A stretch of 64,000 nt of DNA from NCBI GenBank assembly GCA_014529385.2, contig CM043942.1, forward strand, positions 64,263,184-64,327,183, read 5' to 3'. The notes under the pieces were generated by a model. The model searched no databases and was not told where the DNA came from. It saw only the letters and a program-made list of their open reading frames with translations. This document shows, piece after piece, positions 34,586 to 46,313 of the stretch; positions within the stretch are counted from its first letter, which is position 1; every line of letters starts with the position of its first letter. Made by a program: the position numbers and the translations under genes. The stretch is from Adiantum capillus-veneris (Eukaryota > Streptophyta > Polypodiopsida > Polypodiales > Pteridaceae).

Positions 34586-35926
34586 CTACAATGGAGCTGA
34601 GTGAACTGTTGTGTCAGATCTATGATCAATTATAAACCTGTTTCCTAGAGGATGTGCTCGAACCATCACAAGATCCACTCGAATGACAGAATCTTGGAGC
34701 TGCAGGTAGACATGGTTTTTGGACCAGTCATGCACCATTTTTTCTTCCCTCATGAAAGGACGTCCTAAGATCATCTCCGATGCCATAGTGTGTTTGGAGA
34801 AATCCATAACAATGAAAGTAACTCTTATTTTATGTCCAAAGACCTTGATCTTGAGATCTTCTAGCATCTCAATAGGTTCAACAATAGACCCATTGGCCAT
34901 CTTCACTACTATGGTTATGGTCGCAAGGTGAGGTCTTCCCATAGTTTCCCAGCAATTTTTAGTCACAATGCTAACCCCAACGCCACCATCAAGGATTCCC
35001 TTCACAGTTAATCCCTTAGTAGTGATTGGTATGGTCGCATTGGATTCATCACCCTCAAAGTATTGTCCCAACTTGTTAACAGGTATTTCTATAACAAGGT
35101 TCTCATCTAGGTTGGGTTGTGGATCTATGTGTTCCTCCTCTATTGGCATCTCCCCAGCTCCATCCATCTGTGAAAATTGTGGTAGCCCAAACTTTAGTTC
35201 TCCATTGAGGAAGGCTCGAAGAGCTGAGACTAGCTTAGGGTCTATATATAATTTGGACATGATGGTGGTTCTAACTTCTGAAGACATGAAATCCATCAAT
35301 TTGGCAATGTTTAACAGCACCTTTTGGCCTTGACTCCCTTGACATGGGGAAGATGGGATCTCCATTTCTTCGATAGGATCAGGTAGTCCCTCTGTAAACA
35401 TTCTTTCCATCAAGAAGTGAGTACGCCCACTTTCCCATGACTTTAAGCCACTTTCTTCTTGGATGACACAAGGTATGTCCAAGGGTCTATGGACTTGGTG
35501 AGGTTGTTGTTGCGTAGGGAACACGGTGTCTGTAATCTTGATCGTCCTAGGTGCTGGTTCTAGATCCCTTTGGGTATCTTCTACCAAACTCCTTAATTGC
35601 TTGACTCGCTCAATCTCCCCTGTAGGGTTTGGGTAAGTTCCTATCTTCTTTTTGGATCCTGGCCATTGTGGCTCATGAAGATCTTCCTTGTTGGTTTCTA
35701 TGTCAGTGGTTGTTTTGGTCTCCATGGTTTCACCTGAATCAGAATCTTTTTTAGCATCATTCATATATACGGGGTCATCACCAGTCCCTATGTTGGTCTT
35801 TGAACTGGGGTCTGACTTCGCTGCTTTATGCGATCTCTTTCTTCGTGTTTTCTTCTTTTTCTGAGATTGGGCAATTGATGCCGTGTCTCTTTCCTCAAGA
35901 ATATAATTTTGTTTTTGGAGCATCAA
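34586..35926 (-). pseudogene. Retropepsin-like aspartic protease piece
   Basis: A 446-codon frame following a TGA. A basic region (KKKKTRRKRSHKAAKSD) and a long polar linker come first. Near residues 308-420 there is a retropepsin-like fold: VKGILDGGVGVSIVTKNCWE, then MANGSIVEPIEM, then MILGRPFMREEK. The usual active-site triad is D-T/S-G; here it is D-G-G, a form seen in some plant gypsy-like elements. The ILGRPF motif is the second conserved block of the fold. The frame ends in TAG and continues in frame beyond it. Confidence 0.7.
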
Positions 35927-36736
35927 TCATGTGAGTACGTTTACTGGTACCACGGGTGTACTTGGTGATGGCTCCTCGGTAACTTCAATCAAGTTTAATG
36001 GCATGATTTTAGGTGCATTTGGATTATTTGGACATTGGGCAATCAAATGATCTATGCCACATCGATTACACATGAGTATCGGCATTGTAGACGTGCTCGC
36101 TTGATTGGTCTGCATTAGTGTGGTGTTCTTTTGTAGCCTAATAGGACACTCGGCTACACTATGTGAACCTCCACACTCATAGCATTGAAGAGGTAGTCTC
36201 TTAGAAGTGTAATTGGTATTTTGGCCTCTTGCCGCAAGAGCAGCTACTTGATATACAAGTTTGACTTGTCCCCAATAGTCCTCCATGTAGTATTGTGGAC
36301 TTTCTTCAAGCACATCCATCCCATAGGCGATATTAGGATCTATATCTTCCTCATAGCCTTCCAAACAAGAAATAGATGACTCACAACCCACTTGATTCAC
36401 ACAAGAGATTCTCGGATGTGGTGGTTGTGGTCCTAGCACTGGAGGCGGTAAGGGTGTTGTTTGAACAACATTTTGGGCCCTAGGGACCATGTGTTCTGAC
36501 GTTTGTTCAAGAGGTGGGGCCGACATCAATGCAGGCACTCGTAGTGTGTCTGTCCATGCTAAGGTTGGTCTATTGGCCATCACGTGCTTAAATACTATGC
36601 AATCCTTAGCTTGATGACCATACCTCCCACAGGCATTGCAGTTCCCATTGAATTTTACTCTAAAAGTAGGGCATTCACTGGTACTATGCGGTCCATAGCA
36701 TACTGAGCACCATTGCTGCTCCCTTCTTGGATACAT
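35927..36736 (-). pseudogene. Zinc-knuckle domain (four CCHC-type motifs)
   Basis: A 269-codon piece with knuckles CSVCYGPHSTSEC, CNACGRYGHQAKDC, CYECGGSHSVAEC and CNRCGIDHLIAQC. Three are C-x2-C-x3-H-x4-C and one is the canonical C-x2-C-x4-H-x4-C. Such knuckles bind the RNA genome in nucleocapsid proteins. Four knuckles in two pairs about 150 residues apart is more than the usual one or two. It ends in TGA (35927), directly followed in the same frame by the protease piece. Confidence 0.75.
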
Positions 36737-36823
36737 ATGATTGTTTTATAGAGCACGATTGTCTCTAAGACTCTCTTGAATAGCCTTGGTGATATCTGCT
36801 AAAGTCATCTCATATATCTTTGG

Positions 36824-38858
36824 CTACTTAGCAATAGGCTTTAGGGTCATTGGCTGATGCCCTGATGCTTGTGAGCTAAACGATTTAGGCTCAGCAGACA
36901 CTCTTTCTCCTTGAATCATTAAATTATCCTCCAATTGGATCGCATTGGTGGTGACTGCTTCCCAAGTGGTGATACCTCTAATGACTAGGCCATTGTAGAT
37001 ATCCTCATGCCGTAATCCACTAATGAATCTATCAAGCAATTGGTTATTGTTGAAGCGCTCATTTGGATTACAACGAGAATTCAAATGCTTCAAGCGACTT
37101 ATAAAGTCTCTCACCGACTCTCCTTGTTGGGCTTTCTGGAGCTGAGAGGCTACACCCCAAAGCACTCCCTCTCGTATGTATTCTTTTAAGAACAGTCTCC
37201 TAAGAGTAGGGTAAATCATTTTTTCTTCCACCCTTAGGGTTCTATACGAATCCCCAGCCTTTCCACTTAAGGTTAGGCTTAAAGCATTGCTCTTATGTAG
37301 GTCATTGTGTTCTCCTAGAGAATCGCATATTTGTTCAAACACTTCGATATGCTTTCTCACATCCCCGTCTCCACTAAATTTTTGTGTGAGCTTGGCTATT
37401 TGTACTGCCTTACTTCTAGGCTCTCTATCAGGCGTTTTACACATATTCTCAGCAATAGATCGACCAATAGCTTGAGCAAATGTTGCCAAGTCACCTAAAT
37501 GAGCAGGCACCGTGGGTGAAGGTGCTCCAGAGACTACATGTTGAGTAGGTATTGGCATTGGGCTTGGCGCATAAGAAGCCCTTGGGTTCCACGTTGGGTA
37601 CGATGTTGTGCCATGTGGTGGTCCATAGTTCATATGAGTGGCCCTAGGCATAGCAGACGTCGGATGTGACATGCTAATGCTAGCTGGTATAGTCCCATGG
37701 AAATTAGAACTTGGGTGTTGTGGTTGTGGAGCATAGGTAGTTGAAACAATGGGAGGGGTAGGGACTACATGAGTACGTGGACCCATAGGTGCATACGATT
37801 GGTACTCACTTGTAGGTACTATTGCAGGCATTGAGCTACCATGTAGTGGTGCTTTACTAACAAACGAGGTCCATGGCGTGTTTCTTGGCATGCCCATCAT
37901 TGGGGTAGGCATGGTAGTCGTGGTGTCATCCAGGGAAAGATGAGCTAGACTTGGAAAAGTAAATCTATCACTTGTGGGCTCAGATTGCATTGAGACTCCT
38001 GGCGAAACAACATATGGGGGATCGATGGGACTCACTGGGGGAGTCTCCATTTGTGATAGAGTGGGTTGTTTCCCTTTGCCCGTGTCTAAAAATCGCATAG
38101 GACCCGTCGAAGGTATGTTTATTCCTCGATTTTGCCTCTCGGACTGGATAATCCTATGGATGACATTGCAGATCATGTGTTGTTGTTCCTCTAGACTAGT
38201 GGCACTAGATGTGGATTGTACAACTTCTAACCAACCCACATGGTATGTGTAGCCCATGTATAGGTCGGTCAAAGTCTCTGTGTGTAGGTCATATTCCCAA
38301 TTTTCATTGAGAAATACCCCGTCCAAACTTGGTGTACTAGAGGGTTCCCGTGTTTTGACTTTTAGTCACTGCTACCTTAGAGGCGACTTTGGAAGGTGGT
38401 AGCTCTGTAGGGCCCTCATTAAATGAGGTAGGTGGAATGTCCACATGGACACTCTGAGGGAGTGTGGGGTCTACAGGAGATGTGAATGGTGATTCTACTT
38501 CCCCACCCCCTTCGTTTACTTCACTAGCCGTAGGTTCAAAGCGCGTAGCTCTACTAAACGTTTCCATCAAACGGCTAAAAACACTAGTTCTAGGTTGTCG
38601 GGCCCAGCTAGGTACGGTTTTATTTGTTCCCCCGGGGCTTTGTGTAAGATGCTCTTCCATAATATCGTAGTCAGTGGAAGAGTCACTAGCCGCTATATTT
38701 GGGTCTTGGGTTGCACTACCTTGGGTCCCCGCCGAGGGCGTAGACCCTAGCGTGGAAGGATAGTGAGTACCCCCGTAAATCAAAGCACTAGCTAGTTGTT
38801 CGGACTCTAGCACACGACCAGAGCGTAGATACATGTGCTTTGGGTACCTTACAAGCAT
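36824..38858 (-). pseudogene. Retrotransposon gag (N-terminal leader and gag core)
   Basis: The first 173 codons start MLVRYPKHMYLRSGRVLESE; an 'LRSGR' start is common in plant gypsy gag. A frame change is needed between about 38400 and 38326 to enter the 500-codon frame (NENWEYDLHTETL). A long proline/serine/threonine-rich linker follows. The conserved gag domain starts near residue 316 (KFSGDGDVRKHIEVFEQICD), with the FLKEYIREGVLWGVASQLQK and RDFISRLKHLNSRCNP motifs typical of retrotransposon gag. It ends at TAG (36824). Confidence 0.7.
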
Positions 38859-39076
38859 CGGTGAATAACCTAGAAGGTTAACCGCTTACCTTTTTTAAGC
38901 GTCCGTTTTCACTCGTGTTTTTTACGTTTTTAATGGTTTTTTTGAATGTTTTTTAGTGTTTGATTTTTTTTTAAAAAGTGTGTGATAGCTCGAAACGAGC
39001 GTATCACTTAGAGGGTCGTTGTGTGCTTTATTGCACAATTGTCGGGCATCCAACGTTCCGTTGGTCCTCAAAATTT
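38859..39076. other. 5' leader region of the gag-protease element
   Basis: Noncoding sequence before the gag start on the minus strand. I see no clear primer-binding site here. Confidence 0.35.
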
Positions 39077-39352
39077 CAATTTTTAGCTACGTGTGAAGCT
39101 AAAATTCGTTTTTTCTAAAGGCGAGTGAGGCCTAGGCCTGAGCGTGAGCTTGGGCTTGGGTCTGGGAGATATTCCCGATCCCGGTCCTACCTTTTAATTT
39201 TATTTTATTGTTTTCAATTTTTAGCTACGTGTGAAGCTAAAATTCGTTTTTTCTAAAGGCGAGTGAGGCCTAGGCCTGAGCGTGAGCTTGGGCTTGGGTC
39301 TGGGAGATATTTCCGATCCCGGTCCTACCTTTTAATTTTATTTTATTGTTTT
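39077..39352. repeat. 138-bp tandem duplication
   Basis: CAATTTTTAGCTACGTGTGA and the following 118 bp occur twice in a row (39077 and 39215), with nearly perfect identity; one visible difference is ATTCCCG/ATTTCCG. Probably in the leader or LTR of the adjacent element. Confidence 0.9.
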
Positions 39353-40389
39353 TAGAAAAATTCTTATTATTATTTTTTTTAATAAGCCGCGGCCTGCGCG
39401 AGAGCATACACACACACTCTATCTACCTACTTCTAACTAATATACCTACTCTTACACACTAACACACTCTATTAACTCTCACTAATCTACTTCCTACTTA
39501 CGGTACACAGAAAACTAACTACCTTAATACACAAAGAAAACACAGAACCTTTCAAATCTCTATTAACAAAAAAAACTAACTACCTTAATACACAGAGAAT
39601 AAACACAGAACCTTTGAAAACTCCATTAACAAAAAAAACACACATTGTAACACCAAATCCCTCTTCTCAACAAACACACACTCCTTCCCTACCTTTCCTA
39701 TGATTGAAATTGCACCACGGAGAAGCACAGAGTGCTACTCGAGCTTCATGTATGGCATTCCCCAACAGCGGCACAAAAAATGTGCGCATATGTTGCACGT
39801 GTCAATGCAAGGAACTTGCCGATACACCGTGTGTGAGCCACAAATGGCTCCAAGCACACAACAAGCCTAAACTAGTAAGCTCAAAGAAGGCGATGGTGTG
39901 TCACTCACCGCTCTACGCTTGCTTCGTGGAGGATTCCTCACCGCGAAGAAGAAGGAGCCGCCGCTTCGCCGCGCTCAACCGCTTCGCCGCCGCCGTCGTG
40001 CCTTCGTAATGCTCGATCGCCCACACACACACTCTCTCTCTCTCTCTCTCACATACACACACACACAAGGAGGTGAAGAAGAAGAAGATGGAGATGGACA
40101 TGGAGCAAGAGCACTCTTCTATTGCACAAATGAGAGAATGAGTGAATTTTAGGTTTAGTTGACTTTTATATGAGTTCGCCCCATTCACACTTGAGCGCCC
40201 ATGCTTAGCCAACTAATCCTTTGAATGTTCCAGTTAGAGTGCGCCTCTCATCGGCGATCACTCTTACCCTTTTCCTATTGGACCGACAAGCCCGGCACCT
40301 GACTCTACCAAATAAATAATACAATGTCCGTTGTAGGTTAGAACGTCCGTCGTAGGTGATAGGGTGTCTGTGAGCCGTGAGGGTTAACA
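39353..40389. other. No gene; CT/CA-rich and low-complexity sequence
   Basis: Runs of ACACAC and CTCTCT (about 40020-40062) and short duplicated stretches near 39515-39640 (TAACTACCTTAATACACA). A short frame near 39700-40009 has no recognisable features. It could be the LTR or upstream region of the gag-protease element. Confidence 0.35.
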
Positions 40390-40810
40390 GCTCTGAAGGT
40401 CCGCCTAGCGTAAATACACAATCTAAACCACTGAAAGATGCAAGGCAGACCTTCAGAACACTAACCGGCGAGCCGTAAGATACTGCGGCAAGCATTAGAG
40501 TTTTCCCGCAAGTCAAGAGCACTAACTGGCAAGCTGTAAGGTAATGCGGCAAGCATTAGAGCTTGCTGGCAAGTCATACAACTTTCCCGTAAGCTCTAAT
40601 GCTTGCCGCAATACCTTACAGCTCATCGATTAGTGCTCTGACGGTCCGCAATGCGTAAATACACAATCTAAACCACTGAAAGATGCAAGGCGGACCTTCA
40701 TAACACTAACTGGCGAGCCGTAAGGTAATGCGCCAAGCATTAGAGCTTGTCGGTAAGTCGTACGACTTACCAGTAAGCTCTAATGCTTGTCGCATTACCT
40801 TACGGCGTCG
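40390..40810. repeat. Palindrome array, left block
   Basis: Two repeats of a compound palindrome. Hairpin type 1 has arms of about 25 bp (GCTCTGAAGGTCCGCC / GGCGGACCTTCAGAGC) around the loop AAATACACAATCTAAACCAC. Hairpin type 2 has arms of up to about 48 bp (GAGCCGTAAGGTAATGCGGC ... GCATTAGAGCTTGCC) with a 4-nt centre. The block ends at GGCGTCGAGAAATTTGC, where unrelated sequence starts. Confidence 0.85.
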
Positions 40811-42834
40811 AGAAATTTGCGGTCTTGCCAGGAAAGCACCGAGCTTATGGCTGTGAGAGTTTGTGAGAGAACTCAACAAAAACTATATGAAGGAGTTAAA
40901 CCATAGATGCCATGAAGACTAGGGTTTGGAAAGAAGTGCAATCAAAGAAGACTCACTCTTTCTCTCTTGCACTCACACACACAAAGAAAGAACACAAAAG
41001 AGAATGTCAAAACAATACGAAAATGAAAACATCAAGGCTATGGTCATATCGTATCATGGGTAATATGAAAGGGTTAATAGATGAGTTAATGACATTCAAT
41101 CTTGACTGACCAAATAGGCTACGAATTGTTCTTTGGAATTGTAGTTTTGTGCTTACCATAATATATATATTTTGTCTAGTGATTGGGATTAATTGTGTGT
41201 ACAAATCCTCTTGGTTCATAGCAAGATAACTACGCTTACGTCAAAAGAAAATTTATAGTCTATGAGAGGTAGTATGATGGGATCCGGTGATAGAAGTATT
41301 TCATTAAGCCTTTCTGGGCCAAAGAGAAACACTATACGTTGTTGAAAGTGTATTTTACGGCTAATCCATACGTTAATTCTAATAGATTGTACGGAGTGAA
41401 AGCGATAGAAATGATCATCATGTGGGTTATTCATCTACGATAGTATGTGAGAAATATAGATATGAGAGAAGTGAAGACATGAGAATTTTCCCTCCCAAGC
41501 CCTATTCTTGCCCTTCGGCAATAAGGATACTGTGGGGAGAGATGTACCTGTAGCAAAGAGAACCTAAAATTTGTAGAGAGGATGAATTACTAAGAGTGAG
41601 AGAGATAGGTTTGGTTAAGGAGATGAGATTAGATAGATAGATAGATATATATATATATATATGTTGGATTAGAGATGAAAAAGAAAACAACAAGAAATCA
41701 AGAAAACATCAATGTAAAACACATCTTACTTGACAAACCCTTTGGCACCATTATTGATGGAGAGAGAAGAAGAGTGGATAATTCCACTTTGATTGATACA
41801 CTAAGTGCAAGACCTTCTTTGATTAGAGTTGATCTTCCAAAGATAGCATACAAGAATGGCTAGTCTTCCTCTAAGAAAGTGTAGGCTTGGGCTTATGTTA
41901 ATGGCTAAGTACCATTAGGCATTACTACTCACTCCCTCAAGAATTCCTCTCATCAATGGCTTGAATGCTTGAGTTTCCTCCAAGGAAGAAGAGGTCCCCT
42001 TTTATAGGTGAAGGGAACCCCCAAGGGTTTACACAAGAAGAGAGGAGCCAGTGTGAACAGGAATTGGAAAAGTTGGAAATGAGCTGCCCCTGCGTGATGT
42101 GGGCAGACTGGGGTCCAGTATTTTGATCATATCTCCTCAACCGTGGCTCCAAATAAAAAAGTAAAAATATGGGCAAAAACTTCAGCTCATTAGCTACGAT
42201 TTTCATTTTAAAATTGTTTTCCAATTCAGATTGGAACCTTGTGTAAAAAATTCATCAAAATAGGGTCCATTTATGGCAGCAAAAGTCTTCATGTGGTCTC
42301 CTTAGCCTAGACTTTCATTTAATTCCAAAGGACACCTCATGCCATATGAAAGCATGACATTGCTCCTTGACAAAGTTTTGTAATCATGGTTGCAATAATG
42401 CATTAAAATAAGTGTATCTTTGAAATCATGCCACCTAGTGTCCCACTAGGATTTGATTCTCTCCTAGTAGCTATTTAAAAAGAAATATAAAAAAAGTATT
42501 AAAAATACATAGAATATATATATATTGAAGTTTACCCTAGATATAGGATCTAGATAGGGTGTGAGATGATAATGAAATAGTAGAAATAAAGAATCAATGC
42601 TTTTTGCCCCAAGTTAAAGAGCCGGAGCTATTGATGCTTTTCCCATAGTATTTTCTGATGGTAAAGTAAGGATATGTTACCCTTGAGAAAAATAATTAAT
42701 AGGATGAGATAGAAGGCTTATTATTATACTTAAATATGCATATGTACACTATAGGAAATATAATTATGTATCTAAAAAAATACAAGATAGATCTTGTAGC
42801 ATGCATTCCCACTATGTACGTGTCACAGCACGAC
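40811..42834. other. 2-kb segment splitting the palindrome array
   Basis: Unlike the array on both sides. No gene seen. It contains a GATA/TA microsatellite near 41636-41661 and AT-rich sequence. The stretch 42105-42390 resembles 6363-6640. It is probably an old LTR-element insertion or a diverged LTR, but no matching ends were found. Confidence 0.4.
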
Positions 42835-44992
42835 AACGGCTCATCGATTAGTGCTCTGAACGTTCGCATTGCATAAATACACAATCTAAACCACTAAAAG
42901 ACATAGTGCGGACCTTTAGAATGCTAACCGACGAGCTGTAAGGTTGTGTTTTTTGCATTAGAGCTTGCCGGCAAGTCATATAACTTGCCGACAAGCTCTA
43001 ATGTAAGCCGCGTTACCTTACGGCTCGCGGAGTAGTGCTCTGAAGGTCCGCAATGCGTAAATACACAATCTATGACTTGCAGGCAAGCTTTAATGTTTGC
43101 CGCATTACCTTATGGCTCGCCGGTTAGTGCTCTAAAGGTCGGAAATGCGTAAATACACAATCTAAACCACTGAAAGACGCAAGGCCGACCTTTAGAGCAC
43201 TAACCGGCGAGCCATAAGGTCATGTGGCAAGCATTAGAGCTTGCCGCATTACCTTACGGCTCTCCGATTAGTGCTCTGAAGGTCCACCTTGTAAAAATAC
43301 ACAATGTAAACCACTGAAGGATGCAAGGCGGACCTTCAAAGCACTAACCGGCGAGCTGTAAGCTAATGCGCCAAGAATTAGAGCTCTGAAGGTTAGTGCT
43401 CTGAATGTCCACCTTGCGTAAATACACAATCTTAACCACTGAAAGACGCAAGGCGGACCTTCAGAACACTAACCGGCGAGCCATAAGGTAATGCGGCAAG
43501 CATTAGAGTTTTCCGACAAGTCAAGAGCACTAACCGGCAAGCCGTAAGGTAATGCGGCAAGCATTAGAGCTTGCCGGCAAGGCACACGACTTACCGGTAA
43601 GCTCTATTGCTTGCTGCATTACCTTATTGCTCACCGATTAGTGCTCTGAAGGTCCGCCTTGCATAAATACACAATTTAAACCACTAAAGGATGCAAGGTG
43701 GACCTTCAAATCACTAACCGGCAAGCCGTAACATCATGCGGCAAGCATTAGAGCTTGCCAGCAAGTCAAGAGCACTAACCAGCAAGCCGTAAGGTAAAGT
43801 GGCAAGCTCTAATGCTTGCCACATTACCTTATGGCTCGCCGGTTCCGGTAAGCTCGGATGACTTGCCGGCAAGCTCTAATGCTTACCGCATTACCTTACG
43901 GATCGCCGGTTAGTGCTCTGAAGGGCTGCAATGCGTAAATACACAATCTAAACCACTAAAAGACGCGAGGCGGATCTTCAGAACACTAACCGACGAGTCG
44001 TAAGGTAATGCAGCAAGCATTAGAGCTTGCCAACAAGTCATACGACTTGCCGGTAAGCTCTAATGCTTGTCGCATTACCTTACGACTCGCTGATTAGTGC
44101 TCTGAACGGTCGCATTGCGTAAATGCACAATCTAAACCACTAAAAGACGTAGTGCGGACCTTCAGAACACTAATTGCTGGTCAAAAGGTAATGCAGCAAG
44201 CATTAGAGCTTGCCAGCAAGTCATACGACTTGCCGGTAAGCTCTAATGCTTGCCACATTACCTTACGGCTCGCTGGTTAGTGCTCTGAAGGTCCGCCTTG
44301 CGTAAATACACAATCTAAACCACTCAAAGATGCAAGGAGGAGCTTCAGAAAACTAACCGACGAGCCTTAAGGTAATGTGGCAAGCATTAGAGCTTTCCGG
44401 CAAGTCGTAGGACTTACCGGCAAGCTCTAATGCTTGCCGCATTACCTTACGGCTCGTCGGTTAGTTTTCTGAAGGTCCTCCTTGCGTCCTTCACTGGTTT
44501 AGATTGTGTATCGGACCTTCAGAGCACTAATCGGTGAGTCGTAGTATGACTTGCCGGTAAGCTCTAATGCTTGCCGCATTGCCTTACGACTCGCCGGTTA
44601 GTGCTCTGAAGGTCCGATACGACTTGTCGGCAAGATCTAATGCGTGCCACATTACCTTACGGTTCGTCGATTAGTGCTCTGAAGGTCCGCAATGCGTAAA
44701 TACACAATCTAAACCACTGAAAGGTGCGAGGCGGACCTTCAGAGCACTAACCGACGAGCTGTAAGGTAATGCGACAAGCATTAGAGCTTACCGGCAAGTG
44801 CGAGCCGTAAGGTAATGCGACAAGCATTAGAGCTTACCGGATTTCCGGTAAGCTCTAGTGCTTGTCGCATTACCTTACGGCTCGCCGATTAGTGCTCTGA
44901 AGGTCCGCCTTGCGTAAATACACAATCTAAACCACTGAAAGACGCAAGACGGACCTTCATAACACTAACCGGCGAGGTGTAAGGTAATGATA
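42835..44992. repeat. Palindrome array, main block
   Basis: About 2.15 kb of repeats of the same two hairpins. The loop AAATACACAATCTAAACCAC or a close variant occurs about eleven times here, almost always in the same direction; one reversed copy lies near 44495. Arms such as AAGCATTAGAGCTTGCCGGC and their reverse complements alternate throughout. Some units are partly deleted. The array stops at GTAAGGTAATGATATG, where AT-rich sequence begins. Confidence 0.9.
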
Positions 44993-45290
44993 TGTTAAAC
45001 AAAATATAGTTAAGTTAAGCTTGGTTATGATATGTTTTGTTAAACTTAGTTTAATTTATCTTGGTTTAAGAATTGTTAGCTATATGTTAAGTTTATGGTA
45101 GATTAGTGCTCACTTTTTCAAGTTATTATTCATGGATGTTAGTTATGAAAAGTAATTAATGCTTGCTCACTTTTTCAAGTTATTATTTAATGTTAGTTAT
45201 GAAAAGTTTTCCTTAATTAGCACTTTATGATTTAAGGTTTGTTAGTCCTTGCTTACGACTCAAATGTGCATAAAGAAATTTATTTTATGT
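44993..45290. other. AT-rich spacer with short direct repeats
   Basis: No gene seen. GCTCACTTTTTCAAGTTATT occurs twice (about 45109 and 45167), as do GTTAGTTATGAAAAG-type blocks. Confidence 0.4.
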
Positions 45291-45305
45291 TTATTTAGAT
45301 TGAAT

Positions 45306-45560
45306 ATGGAGGAAAGAATGGCATGTCCTTGTATGCATTGCAAGCATGAGATCTTTCGAAAGCGAAAGATTTGTGATGAACACATACGTAAGAATGGCTT
45401 TTTTCCCATAGTACGAGAATAAGATCTACGTTTTCAGTCTCATGGCAATGAGATTGGTTACGAGTCTCCTCTCATAGATCTTGCCCCTACCTCACAGACG
45501 CAACAAAGAAGGCGAATATCGGACGAACCAACACCAATCGAGTCCACACCACAAACGCAT
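45306..45560 (+). pseudogene. Transposase-associated domain-like fragment
   Basis: The frame reads MEERMACPCMHCKHEIFRKR, then CDEHIRKNGFFPI, then a TAA, then FQSHGNEIGYESP. The C-P-C-x2-C ... H ... GF ... HG(N/E) pattern resembles the N-terminal 'transposase-associated' domain of plant En/Spm (CACTA) proteins. The TAA interrupts it and the transposase core does not follow. Confidence 0.45.
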
Positions 45561-45956
45561 GTATGATCCTCCTCTCCAAGCAAACTTATGGTAATGCAAA
45601 CAATGTTTATGGTTAAACTTAATGTTGTTGCTTATGGTTACGCAAGTTTGTTTATGAATAACTTCGTTCGTTCATTTTTATGGTTATAAAATGAGGTTTA
45701 TGCTTATAGACAGTTATGTTTATGCAATGATGTTAACAATTTATGGTTAAGTTTATGTACACAATGATGTTTATGTCGGTTGTGCTTGCAAGTCTTTGTA
45801 TGATTTCTTTAGGGTACTTTTTATAGAGAAGTGGATAAAATCCAATAGGTGGAGTACGTTTGGTGTACTTCTCCTTTTGGGCAGACAGTAAGTGCTTGCT
45901 GCTGTAGTTTATGCAGCAGCACCTGCACTTGCTGTTTGTCCAAAAAAAAATTACTG

Positions 45957-46170
45957 GTTCAGCCGTCGGTACAGCCGTCTATATAGACGTTGGTATGTGC
46001 CTCTATATAGGCGTCGGTATGTGTCTCTGTACAGGCGTCAGTATGTGCCTTTGTATATGCATTGGTATGCGCCTTGGTATAGCCGCCAGTATGCACCTTT
46101 GTATACGCGTCGGTATTTGCCTCTGTATAGACGTTGATATCTGCCTCGATATAAACGTCTGTAAAGTATT
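45957..46170. repeat. 24-bp minisatellite in the CACTA end
   Basis: About nine tandem variants of a 24-bp unit round GCGTCGGTATGTGCCTCTGT. Isolated copies (CGTCGGTATATCC, CTACCGACGTGTATACC) extend to 46290, and the CGTCGGTAT core is present near the terminus too. Open frames on both strands here are translations of the repeat. Confidence 0.85.
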
Positions 46171-46313
46171 TTAATTCCACCACTTCTACCGACGTGTATA
46201 CCATTGTTACGATACCGATGCTTATTTCAGCGTCTATACCGATGTAGGGGATTTAAAATTCTTTTGTACCCGCGTCGGTATATCCGCGCGCCTTCGTGCG
46301 ACGTGTTGTAGTG

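Larger units (their letters stand above)
34086..38858 (-). mobile_element. Gag-protease LTR-type retroelement without RT
   Basis: The minus strand holds, in order, an N-terminal gag leader (38858-38337), a gag core (38326-36824), four zinc knuckles (36736-35927), an aspartic protease (35926-34586) and a basic C-terminal piece (34534-34086). All but the first share one reading frame and are separated only by stop codons: TAG at 36824, TAA near 36746, TGA at 35927 and TAG at 34586. There is no RT, RNase H or integrase before the satellite begins near 34085, so the element is either 3'-truncated there or a gag-protease-only family. No matching LTR pair was found. Confidence 0.75.
45291..46313 (+). 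mobile_element. CACTA-type transposon remnant, one end
   Basis: The right edge reads GTTGTAGTG at 46305-46313; its reverse complement CACTACAAC is the diagnostic CACTA terminus, continuing ACGTCGCACGAAGG. A 24-bp minisatellite lies subterminally, as CACTA ends often have. A transposase-associated-like fragment lies at 45306. No matching opposite terminus was found in the window, so the element is a fragment. Confidence 0.5.

Noticed and set aside
40390-44992. CRISPR-like appearance of regularly spaced palindromic repeats
   Set aside because: The 'spacers' are identical loops, the arms are inverted copies, no cas-like genes occur, and the surroundings are clearly eukaryotic.
45892-46204. Tyrosine/arginine-rich frames of about 80 codons on both strands
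   Set aside because: Products of the 24-bp minisatellite; 24 is a multiple of three, so all frames stay open by chance.
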